Source: Xestospongia bergquistia (Eukaryota > Porifera > Demospongiae > Haplosclerida > Petrosiidae). Taken from it: a stretch of 64,000 nucleotides of DNA. This document shows, piece after piece, positions 32,589 through 45,100 of this stretch. Position 1 is the first letter of the stretch. Each line of letters begins with the position of its first letter. The stretch lies in NCBI GenBank assembly GCA_963965975.1, contig OZ014416.1, forward strand, positions 2,418,001 to 2,482,000. Reading direction: 5' to 3'. A program made the translations under genes and the position numbers. A model generated the notes under the pieces. That model had not been told where the DNA came from. It did not search any database and worked only from the letters and a program-made list of their open reading frames with translations.

Positions 32589-34893
32589 CTATATACGCTT
32601 GTAAACACCCACAACCTGTCCAGTTACTGGATGGACATGTTCAATATCCTTTGCAGCATCAACACATAGTGGAATCAATCCAAGACAACATAGACCACAT
32701 CCCCAGGTGAAGAAGCAAATAACTCCAATCAGAATCCAGGTCAGGAGTCCTGCTCTAAAACGTAACACAGTCATGTTCTAAGAGGAAAGAGAACATATTG
32801 TATGCATGTGCATGAGAGAAGATTTATAATCATTGCAACATAATGAAGTTCACGTGATGCATTGCAATAACTTATTATCTTCTGTCTTAATAAAAACACC
32901 TGGTTAGAAACAGTCTTAATAGCAACCCCAAGGTTAAAAATAAAATACACTTACATGTATTTGTATTTAGTTCATTCCCTGATCTTACAGTGACTTAGAG
33001 TATAAAGGTTAATTGTTTAATTAGTACTACCTTCCACACAAATATTAATTTAAATGTACAGAGCAAAATCATTGCAACTATCAGTACTTTTTGACAGATA
33101 TCATAGATATTAGGTATAGTAATCAAGTTATAGTGTCAAATTATAAGTATATATCAAATGTTAAAACTTTACCAACAAAATCTGAAAGCCATTATTTAAA
33201 TCTTGCATGTGTGGCTTGGAGTTTGGACTAGAGATTTATTATTTATAACATGATCATTAATTAATAGGTGTGTTGTGCTTATTAAGTACAGTGACTACAG
33301 TCTTATTATATTCTGTCTGAATTGAGAAGAGCCAAAAAAGGTGTTTTATGCATGGAATGTAAGGCGAGGTAATTCCTCTCCTATTATTTGCAATTAGTGA
33401 TGAAGTATATTTTAATTTTATTCATTATTTGTTCACATGCATGTCATGTGAACACACAACATTTTCTCTTGTATTCGTGAAGATACCAAAGGGAAAGAGA
33501 CTGAGGTCACAAACAATGGAGGTTGTTGCGAATGTCTATGACTATTTCGAGGAATTCAGCAGGCATAAACAGACTCAAGGATCTCTGAAACGAACCTCTG
33601 ATGCTACATGACTTTAATGTACAAGTATCAAGAGAGAGAAAGTTGACATTGGCAGAGCTGCTTTTTCAACTCCAACAAAGAGATACAGACTCTCCAGATA
33701 CCTGTTAGTTCATGATTTTAAATCACAAAAGACAATACCTTGTTATGACTAATAATAATAATTTGTTATAATAGAACATTTGTTCATATAATTAGAACTG
33801 TAATTTTGAATTGCCACGTGACACACAGCTGTCTTCTCAAGGCGAAAATTGTTATTCATTAAATCCTTGAAAGTGCAAAATTTGAAGTATGTCGAAGGTA
33901 TGCCATTCAAAATGTATGGAGTTTATAGTTTGCTACTTTCTTGTAGCACTAGAGAGCCAAATTTTATATGTGAAATGCACGTTTACAAGCTGGATTGATT
34001 GGTGCAAGTCCCATGTGGATAGCATATAAAACGGCAAAGTTATTTACATGTCTGGGTGGCTCTTATTAACTCGGACAGAGTATAGCTATATCTTAGTTGT
34101 CTATGACATTTAAATGTGGTGATTTGCAATAATGTAGGCATAAACACTACATTTAATGATCTGGTATTTACTTTTATAAGTCTTCATAAATAATGTAAAA
34201 GGAAACTAGGTGTGTAAAATCATTGTAACTTTATTGCAGACCTTTTAACACAAATCCTCATATCTCCTTTGTTTATCTCATCTTCTATTGACTAGTAGTG
34301 CATTTTGAACCCTGACACAATTCTCCTGGTTTGTACTGATTTACTGTCTTGCATTTTGAACATTTTAAAGATTTTGTTCTGGATAGCATTTTAAATTTTG
34401 AGTTAGAAATATGTACATTAGTTTTGAAGTTTTATTGAACACAAATGTGGAGTTGCAGGTTCTGTCAGGGAAACAGAGAGCGAAGCTAAGGATTGTTATC
34501 CTTACTCATGCATAGGCAGTGTTGGTTAATTATGATGATTAACAGTTGACAGATATGTCAAAGTATTTGTACTCACTCCGTCAGGAAGTTGCACTGGAGT
34601 TTGACCAAAGACCTGTGCAGTAGGAGGCTGCTGGACAACTACAGTTGTTGTAGTAGCAGACTGTTGAGCAGGAGCAGGAGGGTAGCTCTGCTGGGGAGGA
34701 GGATAGGCCTCTTGGGGAGGAGGATAGCCTTGTTGGGGAGGATAGCCTTGTTGAGGGGGAGGATAGTTCTATATAGTAACATAGATTGGTTATTAAGGTA
34801 GTTATGCAAATATAAATACTATATCAAATAGCAACAAAAGCATTAAACTATTTATAACCTTACTGGATCATAAGGAGGTGGGACAGCTGCCAT
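32589..34893 (-). CDS. Single-domain LITAF-like protein, third intact copy
   Basis: Exons 34893-34864, 34768-34577 and 32777-32589 give 136 residues. Exon 1: MAAVPPPYDP. Exon 2: NYPPPQQGYPPQQGYPPPQE then AYPPPQQSYPPAPAQQSATT and LPDG. Exon 3: NMTVLRFRAGLLTWILIGVI, CGLCCLGLIPLCVDAAKDIE, HVHPVTGQVVGVYKRI. All intron phases are 0, as in the other copies. The last intron is 1.8 kb and contains a fragment resembling a DDE-transposase N-terminus (33470-33720). Same missing zinc ligands as its paralogues. Confidence 0.85.
33470..33720 (+). pseudogene. Transposase N-terminal domain relic
   Basis: A plus-strand frame reads RLRSQTMEVVANVYDYFEEF then SRHKQTQGSLKRTSDAT, followed in another frame by AFSTPTKRYRLSR. 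The order (helix-turn-helix-like VYDYF, then KRT.DATG, then F.TP.KR.R) resembles the N-terminal part of Tc1/mariner-like or related DDE transposases common in invertebrates. The catalytic part is missing and the frame is broken. It lies in an intron of a LITAF-like gene. Confidence 0.45.
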
Positions 34894-34899
34894 TATGAC

Positions 34900-36180
34900 T
34901 AGCTATGAATAGATTGATCTACATAATTGAGAGAGATCACAAATAAGCAAAATGTCAACAGGAATAAATAACTGATGAAGAAATATTGTTTAAAATATGC
35001 TAATATTGCTATGGGTTAGCAAAAACTGGAATGATAGACAATAGCAGAATTTTATCAATTGTTAGTAAGTTTAGTTTAAAAGATCATTTGTTTGTATATA
35101 GCAGTACAAATGAGAAGTATATATAGTTTAATTACATGATTTAAAAATGATAAATTGTAAATCATATTGTCCAAAGTAATTTACCAGGCATTTGTGGTAG
35201 AAATACAGCATGAGAATGTGCCAGTACAAGAAACAAATAAATTGCCACGAAGTGTAAAAATTTAATTCTACATTAATTATTAACTAACAGTCACAACTAA
35301 TGATATTTTAGCGACTTCCAATTAGACATTGGTATAAGTTACTTAGCACCTCCATATATGGAGATTATGAGAGTTATACTATTAATATATTTGAATACAC
35401 AATTGTTATAACCACAATAAGTATAAATATTACAAATGTCCTCTTAGTCAATTATATTATCTCGTTTTGTTAAATCCAAACGAACTTTTTAATAGTCAAT
35501 AACTAAATTGTGGTGGTAATACTATAAACATAGACGCTATAGATTGTGCTTATAACTGTCAGACAGCATAATTTTGGCCACATTTGAAACAATCATTCAT
35601 AGATTGTGTCCTGTTCTAACGCTCATATCAACATCATTCTGACACACAGGTGGATTCACCACTGTAGTGTTGTTGTAGTCAGTTATAACACATTGTCTCA
35701 AGACAAGCTGTTCTGCAAGGAGAAGTTACATTTAGGAAAACTTGCATTCAAAGTTGGACAATCTTCACTCCGTTGTTTTTTTTTTGAGACCAGGCAAGCT
35801 AGATATATAAATTCTCAAACTTTATTAAAACGCTATAGTATAATTTGGTCAGAATTTAGGCTTGCTAAATAGACAATACAAGTTTCTATGGACGTAGAGT
35901 CATAGATAATAGAGTACGCAATACTAGTACTTTATTTATCTATTATCTATAGTAGATTTCAGTTAATTCAGTTCTAAATAGCACGCCTTTGTTTTTGATA
36001 TTCCGTTGTGTGGCACAGTTACCGATAAGTTACTCATACATGTTATTTTACGTATAATTTACACAAAGACAACTTACTAAAACGGAAAGATAGGTTTATC
36101 TGAGAAATCTGGAACTGCAAGCGTTACACACTCTAGTGCACTCAGCTCTGCAGGGGCAATAAAGCAAAACAAGGAAATAA
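34900..36180. other. Spacer between LITAF-like cluster and ESCO
   Basis: No gene seen. 35400-35880 matches other 5' flanks of the cluster, so the last repeat unit ends about here. Confidence 0.5.
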
Positions 36181-36192
36181 TTATGCAAAATG

Positions 36193-36231
36193 CACGTGCT
36201 TATCACGTGATTAACCTTTGATGGCGGGAAA
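36193..36231 (+). promoter_or_regulatory. Two E-boxes and an E2F-like site upstream of ESCO
   Basis: CACGTG occurs at 36193-36198, TCACGTGA at 36203-36210, and GGCGGGAAA, a classical E2F-type site, at 36223-36231, about 40 bases before the ESCO start codon. ESCO enzymes act in S phase, so an E2F site is plausible. Function is inferred from the sequence only. Confidence 0.5.
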
Positions 36232-36270
36232 ATGAATTGACAATAAACTTTTGCTTAGTTGTCTTACTGA

Positions 36271-39200
36271 ATGGCCTCTGCTCGAAGAACTTCTCCTTGG
36301 AGTCCTTCTAAGAAAACCGTTAAAAGACAGTCATATTCTGTGTCCTCTCAACATATTTGTACACCATCACCCACTGATAGAGGATCAACGGCTAAATGTA
36401 CAATTAAAGCTAGAAACTTGTTCCCTGTTTTGCCATCAGACTCCAATGACTCACTATGTCACGAAGAGCCAATAAACTATGATGTCAGTGAGAGCAAAGA
36501 ATGTGATGATAATAAAGAAAATGAATTGATATCTGAAAAAAAAATGAACAATATTGGAGATGTAAAGATTGTCAATAAAAGAAAAAGGTACACCCATAAT
36601 TATAGTTACCACTGTAATATTGTGATGAGCGGTATAATAATATTATCTATATAGACGACATTGTTAATAAGCTTTATGATATGATAAAACCACACCCTTA
36701 TTTAACCACACCTCTTAGTTATACCCAGGTACCTTGCACATTCCTAGCATTACTTCTGTGCATATCAGAGTGGATGGTGTTTCTGCTATGAGAAACAGCT
36801 CTAGTTTTGTTAATAAATTCTTAATTATTAAGAAACCCCTTTATTAAGTTTTAATTAATAATGTCATGATTCTATTAGAGGATGACTTCCTAGTCTTGAT
36901 TGTCTACTAATATGGTTTGTGTTCTTGATTAAGGATAAGGAAAAATTTTGTCTTTTTGATTAAGGTTTAAGGTTTATAGTCCATTGTTTATATTGTGGAT
37001 TTGATATAAAGAATTCCAAGGTAAAATTAATGCACAAGATGGTTGACAGGAAGCATTAATCCATGTCAAATTAAATAAAGGTTAGACTAATAAACTATAC
37101 AATTTAGAAACCCAAAAACCATCATATGAAGCCAAGTGTGCATTTGTGAGGTCTATATTAAGTTCTTAGGCTTCTAAATTATGTAGTTCCCATTAGTTGA
37201 GGATTCTAACCTATAGTAACACATTAATATGACATTATAGTACACACAGTAACTAAATAAACCTTGTAAGTAACTAAGAAACATAATTACCAGTATCTGA
37301 ACAATCAGATTGCTTCATTTAAATTATACATGGCTATCTTTTATACTCCTTTAAATTTTGTTGAAAGGTATATTTTAGATGGATAATTTCAAGTTTTAAT
37401 AATCCTTGGTCATAATCATTAGGCATTTCTGAATTTTTTCTTTGTTTACATTAATTAGTTTATTTCACTTATTCACACTACACAACAGATTAGGAAATAC
37501 TTTCATTACTATCATATTGTTAGTACTGATTCTTCTATTGTTAATGATCTATACCAAATAATATTGTTATATAAGTAATGGTTCTCTATTGATAGATCAC
37601 AACCTGATACTGTAGAAGTTATTGACAAAGATCCTAAGCGTCCCAAACTGTTAACTCCCAAAAGAAGCAATAATAAAGATAACAAAGAGCAATTACATTT
37701 GGTAAGTCATTATTGAATCATATAGCTTAAAACTCATAAGGTTACTGTGTAGGAAATACATTATAATTATTTCATATAGCAGTAGTATGGAACTGCTCAC
37801 ACTAGTAGTTAATAGTTTTCAGTAGTTGTCTAAAGTAATAATATAGTTTAATTACTCATATAAGTGCTTTGATACTAAATAAAAATAATGTTTTTTTATG
37901 AGGAAGTACTGTTTTATTACATGTAATTGAAATAGGTCATTTTCTGTCAACTTAAGTTATATTAGTTATATAACACAATGGAGATCTCTGTAAGATTTAC
38001 TTAGATGAGTACCAAATATACAAGGTTTATAAATAGAATATAGTCTGAGCTAATCATGTAACATTAGTAGTGTAACAACTTGTTCATACATGTTAGGAAT
38101 GTTCAATAGCGTAAAATAATCTACTTTTGAAGACACAATGGAGTAGTAAACAAGTGAACTAACTGTCAAAGAATGTAGTTAGTTGCTTTCAAAGTGTCAA
38201 AACTTTTTTCACCATATTAAAATAGTTACCACACAACAATCTATTATGTCACTTTAGCAAAAACACTCCAAGATCACACTGTACATTAAAATTTTCATAG
38301 GTGCTCTGATAGTGCTAACATTAATTGATCTATTATAAACACAAGTCATCACATTCTTTGTTTGTTAATTGATATATCAATAATAATAATAAAACTATTG
38401 TCCTACACACATCCATACAATTATCAAGTTACAGAACTTCTACAAGTCATATCATGATGTATAAACCTTATATAATTTTGAGAACATGCATGATAGTAAA
38501 ATAACAGTTATGATTTATTAAGATATTTTGTAGCCTAGCTATATAGCCTATATTCACACTATAATTATTAGAACATATAGGAAACTGTATGATAATTAAC
38601 ATTTTGTTGTATAGATGCTAAGATTGTAAATAGTTTGGTAAGAAACAATAGTGTTATCTTTTCTACTTATATAATGTGAAGTTAATGCACTTATATCCTC
38701 ACAGGATTTAGGTCAGAAGACATTTGGACATGTACTGTGTAAAATATGTGGTATGTTGTATACATATGGACAACCAGATGATCAATTAGAACATTATAAG
38801 TTTCACAAGAAATTGATGAATGGCATATCATTTCAGGTATTTAGACACTAATTCATAATTTTTTTTGACAAAATCAATGCCTCTATTGTTGATCATGTGT
38901 TTGTGTAGAAAATATGCCCATCACAATTATAAGCTTATGTTTGACTAGTCGCAATATGTTTTTCATTCAATGAGTTATGATATTAACTATAAACTTTTTA
39001 TATATTCTTTCATAGGGATGGAAACAGGAGAGAGTTATTGAATTACTTCCAGACGGTCGAATTCTACTTGTGTTATCAACAGATACAAAGAGACATTTAA
39101 AGAAGGTAGTAGTAGTTATATAATGCATTGCTATGTTACAATATTTGTAAATCTGTAACTTTAGATTGTAAAAATTGAGTTATTCCCACTTTGTCTATAA

Positions 39201-41869
39201 AAGTATCCTGTTGCCTTCTAATTAATTGTAAAACATTAAGAGTATTAATGTTACATGTAAATTTATGTTATAAATTAGCATGGCCTCCATGGAAGTGGTA
39301 CTTCCTCAGAATCGTTCCTTTAACTTTTAAGAAGTTGCAATCTCTATTGTGATAACTTTTAATGTTCATTTATTAATTTGACATACAGCTAATTCTATTA
39401 CTAATAGTAGTCTTATAGTAAGAGTAGCGACAATTGGTGAAATCACAATACTAATGTAATGCCTCGTTTCTCAACTGGTTGTTTTCTTGGAAGATTGTAC
39501 ACCTATTAATGAGGAGGCTCCTCCTATGTAGACAATCGTTAATTGTATTTCAGCATAAATATTAATTATCTATTGTTTGTGTAGGTTAATGATATTCGTA
39601 AACTGATTGATGCAGAACTAGGATATGCTCTTGGTCCTGTGGGTTGTTCTAGTAATTTAAAGGTATCTTATTGTATTGCACATTTGGGGAAAAGAGTAAA
39701 CAGATCATTGATACATGTACATTTATTTCTTAATTACTCCTTGGACTTCCTTAATAACCTTTCAGGATAGTTTTAAGTCAATTATTGTCTTCACCTAACA
39801 GAACCTGTACTGTTTAGATCCTCACATTCAGTCTTTATGTAACAAGTCTTGGTTTTTAAATTGTGTAGTTATCTTTATCTCAGATTTTAATCTATATTTG
39901 CTCAAATTGGATTCTTCTTTCCTACAGACTTTTTTGTATATTAGCAACAAAAAGGTAGTTGGCTGTGTTATGGTGGAACATATATCAAAGGTATGTACTT
40001 AGAGAAATTATTTCCTCTCAATGTTCAGATCTATTGGATTTTACTCACATGTACTTGAACCACAAATGACAAGTTTTTGTTTATAGTTAGTAGTTATATC
40101 TCATTATCAAGGCTGGTCTTTAAAAAAATCTGGTTATTGTTTTTGGATGTAACAGGTTTCATATTAGGACATGTTACTATTTTTAGAGAGCATGTTACTA
40201 TAGTTAGAGTTTAGGAAAGTTTGGGATCTCAGAAATAGAGATCTGTTGATAAACGACGTAATTTTGTGAGCAACTACAAGCTTTGTTATGAATCATACAA
40301 TAATACAAATCAATGATATAATATATCAGTATTATATTAACTATCCTGAGCTGAAATATCCCATTATGTAAAGCTAACCATCCTCTGTCAAGTATACATA
40401 TACTAGTTTTACTTATAATAATTTTTCTAACACATACATTGGTTATTTATTAACTTGGAGATACATTTAATACAACATTCCTCGTCCTTTACAACAAGTA
40501 TGTTTATATGATCATTCTTCCTTGTGATTTTTTTGCCATTACATTAACTTATTCAAACATAACTAACTCCTTTAAATCAATAAGACTCTTAACAAATGTG
40601 GATAGCATGTGAACAAACTTACAACTGACCCATAAAACTCTGCTTCGGTAGTTGTGGCATGACACTGTAGAAGTTCAAAGTGCTTATGAAACGTTTGACA
40701 TGACAAAAGCTTTTAAATCACAGCGAGTAATACATTGTGACATTTTATTGCAAACACATTGTAATCTAATGTCTAATTTGTAAAGTAAATCTCATATTTT
40801 GTGGTTACAATATTGTATGACCTATATAAACACAAGAGGAATATTAATTTGTGTATTTAAAATCACTTGCAACAATTTGTAATGTCAAATTTAATAACTA
40901 ATATGAATAGATGTTAGCTTTTATTATAAAGTATTATGTTAAGTACCAGAAATCACATTTATTTTGTACTTTGTGCATGTAAAGTTATCCTTACTGTATA
41001 AACTCTTAATACTTACTTCATTTCCTAAATGTTATTATTAATTAATATTACTATTAATAGGGTTATCGGGTAGTCTTGAATGAGACAAACAAAACTAAAA
41101 GTTCTAGCTGGTGTTGTAGGTATGTTTACATCAATGTATCTTTACTGTTGTCAACACCATTTATCCCTTTGCCAGTGATGAACCAGAACCTGCCATGCTT
41201 GGTGTCAGCCGAATGTGGGTATTGTCTTCTCATAGGAGAAAAGGAATTGCAACTCAACTTCTTGAAACTGCAAGGTAGTTTGGTTATTGGTTCATAATTT
41301 ATTGCTTATTAATTATTAGCATTGTATGGAAGGTTGAGTTTGATAAAGTACATGATATAATAGTGGGTGGATAATTTTGGTGGGACAAAATATTAGACAT
41401 AAAAATAGACTTTGGCCAGTTAATAATTTAATGACAGTTGTTATAATTTCAGATGGAAGTTGTTTCCAAAGACCATCTACATTGGGAAGCTTTTAAATGT
41501 TTGTAAAGCATCATGATAGCTGAGAATACAATGTGGGAAAGCATGCCTAGTACTTGCTCTGCGTACTACTACCACATCCTAAACTAAATATTGGATGGTA
41601 ATTTTTTTGCAAATGAAACACAACCTGCCAAATGTTTCTCCCTCCAAATATATCAGTTATAATACAATAGATTTAAAAGCAGTACATAAGATTACTGGCT
41701 CAATAATGTATTGTCTACTTCTTAAATTTCTAGGAAAAATTTTATTTTTGGCTATGTAGTGCCAAAATCTTCTATAGCATTTTCAGATCCTACTCCAGAT
41801 GGAAAAAATTTTGCCACAAAATATTGTGAAACCACTAATTTCTTGGTATATCGATGGATAATGTCATGA
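36271..41869 (+). CDS. ESCO2: Cohesin acetyltransferase ESCO1/2 (Eco1/Ctf7)
   Basis: ESCO enzymes acetylate the SMC3 subunit of cohesin to establish sister-chromatid cohesion. Nine exons: 36271-36587, 37596-37701, 38705-38836, 39016-39105, 39585-39662, 39928-39990, 41061-41119, 41176-41274, 41734-41869, joined in frame for 359 residues. The basic, Ser-rich N-terminus ([15 protein letters not shown]) is poorly conserved, as usual. A C2H2 zinc finger follows ([20 protein letters not shown], with Cys153, Cys156, His171, His175). Then comes the GNAT domain: [54 protein letters not shown] (acetyl-CoA loop RRKGIA) and the family-specific end [17 protein letters not shown]. It is shorter than vertebrate ESCO1/2; which of the two it corresponds to cannot be decided because the split is vertebrate-specific. 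Confidence 0.96.
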
Positions 41870-42117
41870 AAAAGGAATAATAAATTATATTGGAGCTCAT
41901 CTCTCTCTTTGTATAATATATTTATGATTATTCGTTCAACATTTATTTCAATTTTTATTAATATTTGTATAATCAGTGAATATATATATATAATAATTAT
42001 GTAATTAATTATTATAAGTTCTAATAGCTCCGCCTACAATAGGTGGGCACGGTCAGCCTGTTCAAGTATTATAATAGTTCCAGTTCCAACCGTCTAATCG
42101 AGATAATATTAGTCACA

Positions 42118-45100
42118 ATGTTTCCAGTAGAAATTGTAGTCAGTATAGCTGGTATCTCTGATCTAAAGGCTCGTTATTTTCTTGGGGTATTGTTAGGTAA
42201 GATTATGGCATATATTCCTAGTGCACTAAATAGTATTCTTGTAAGATTTTGGCCCTTCCTCTATTTTCTCACAGCTGGACTGTACTTATTGTACTAAATG
42301 GTTTATAGATAATGATTACAAATGTTCTATAGTCCAGTTACATGCAAACTTTTGCCTGTATTGAAAAATGAGCAGTCAGCTAGATTAGCCCAATGAAAAC
42401 GTTACTGTCATTACCGTAGTTTGTTTGAATCACATATAACTTAGTATTTTAAAATGGTCGAGTATAATGATTTATAGTATTGATCAAATAAATTGCATGA
42501 AATTGGTTAAGATAAGAGCCAGACCAGCTATGAAATATATTAGCTCTAAAACTGACCAGCAAGTTTTAAAACAGTCACTGATCCTTTTTATGACGTGTAT
42601 TCCTTATATTTATTAGTTTTGCTAACAATTTGTGAAATAAGTCTTGTATATTATAATATTATGACAATGTCTAGCTTTAAACTCTACTTTGAAGCGTCTT
42701 TCAGGAAATACCAAGCCACTTATAATTAATATTCATTTCCCAAATTTCCATTGGTTACAGCATGCATACTCTTTCATCACTGACAGTCTATGTACAGCTG
42801 CTAGTTATCCTAAAGCTAAAGAATACAATAAAATAACAATGATAACATTGTATGTTTTGAATTCAGTTTATGGAATTATTATGGTTTCAAAGTGAGCTAT
42901 ATACCATATAAGGAAGACATAAGGAAGATATAGGGAAGATATAGATAATTATATATATATATATATGCATTTGTATATACTGATAAGTATTTTAGTATGT
43001 TGTAGCCAAAGAAGAATAAAGTCGTTAAAACTAATAGTATCTAGTAAAAAGTTTTATTAACTAGAGTCATTTTAATATTGTAAACGTGACGCATGTAGTA
43101 CTGTATAGAATCCCATTAGAAGTAAAGCCATGCCTTCTTCATCCATGTACAATTAATACAGTTAGGTTCCAAAGTTTTCAGGTTAGGTCTATGGTCTATT
43201 AGTTTCACATTAAAGCATTGCAATTTAATGGACTCTAGATGCTATATTTAATGTCTCTCATTACTTTCCGTCTATCATATCACTACAGGTTATGTGATGG
43301 CCTTTATCTTTCAAATGTTGATAAATGTTACAAACTCAAGATTAGTTCAGGTATATTATTAAGTAAAATAATGACTTGAGGTATTCTTGCTTGGAAACAA
43401 ATGTAAATGCATTAATCAATCAATTATATGTTGTCATAATATTGATTCCATATATGGTATATGATATGATTTAGTGTTTCAACAATGAATTCAACCATTT
43501 ATAATATATGTTAATATAGCAGTATAAGTTACAGCCCATTTTTAACTCCTAAGGTTCAACCATAAATTTTGAAGTTTCTATAGTCTGACGCGTGATGTGT
43601 GCCAGTCAGTCTTATTTATAATCATTTTGGATCATGTGGTATCTATGTTTGTATGTCCATCTGCTTTGTATTATTCTATTGTTGTATGCGACAATTAAAA
43701 GTGCATAATATCATAATCAAAATAACTGTGAAAGTGCATATTATGACAACTAACTTTAAAAACTACACTGTTGATACAAATAAAAATACTTAACCTTAGC
43801 TGCAAGTGCAACAACGATGTGTGTGACTAGTCATGTTTCGTAGACTTGATGCTTCTTCCTAGCTTTCTATTAACTATTAAGTGTTTATTTTTAGAATTCT
43901 ATAGTCACTCTATAGATATTGCTGCCAATTCTCCCATTTTGATTTTTAAAATGAGATCACTATCTTCCAAAACAATTGTGGGACATTTATTTTCAATTAT
44001 TATTTTAGACTTTTTTGAAATTGCATTATTGTTTGTTATTTTATTCATTTTAGAACATACTTTCAAGTTTTGGTGGTTTTATTGTGATGTACTATGTATT
44101 TGGTTAGTTCATTGATAACCTAACTTGTTATATAAACACAATACATTTCCTTCTTACACTTACTAGGTAATGATATCTGGCACTCTTTAGTAGATATCAT
44201 TACCGTCTATGGGATTCTATATCTTTTTGGTGGAACAAAACTCTCTTTATTTTTAACATGGATTGTTACTATGGTAAGTTATAATTATGTGACATAAATA
44301 TGCATTTGTGACCAATTACATCATATTTTAATGTTATATCTACTATCAATGTTATACTTACAATTCATGTTATATCTACTATTAATATTATATACCCTAT
44401 TAATGCTATATCTACTATTAATTGTATCTACTAAATTTAGTGGCTTCAATGTATTTTGTATTTAGATTTTTTCAAGTCATATCCATTTAACTTAACGTTA
44501 TCCATAAAGTGAAAATTTTACATTACTCATTAAATAAGTACACACAATTAATAGTAGGGTTAATGTCATATATGACATAATGTTTTTTTGTCTTCAAGAC
44601 TCACCTCTTGTATGGGCATGCTGAGGTTTTTTACTCTGGTATTCTTTATCCTTACAACTGGACAGTTCCTCATTGTGTAATGCTATTGAAATTAGTTGGT
44701 AAGTAAATTATATGTTATATACAAGCCCATCTTTTATCTTCTGATATTGTAGACTTTGCTACTAGTCTGTATGATGGTGCCAAGAAAGAAGTAAATAAAT
44801 TTGATTATAATGAACTATAAATGTTGTAAAAACTATAGACATTGTTGACTGAAGAACAAAAGAAATTTCAGATTAAGGAACTACCCTCTTTTATTGAGGT
44901 AGATACAGCTGAGATATACTAATGATCTGTCATTTCTGTTTCTCTTCAGTTCTTTGGATATTGCTATTTCTTTTGTACTGTAATGGTTGGACCAGTGGTA
45001 ATAAAAATACAATCATAATATCATTAATTTATTATAGTGTATTAGTTTCCTTTTATAAGATACCAAAAGTTTGTTTCAGGAACACTATATGATAGAAATA

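Noticed and set aside
43846..44115. 89-codon plus-strand frame with hydrophobic stretches
   Set aside because: Mostly intron 2 of acyltransferase copy 1; only the exon 44054-44102 inside it is real, and in another frame (NILSSFGGFIVMYYVFG).
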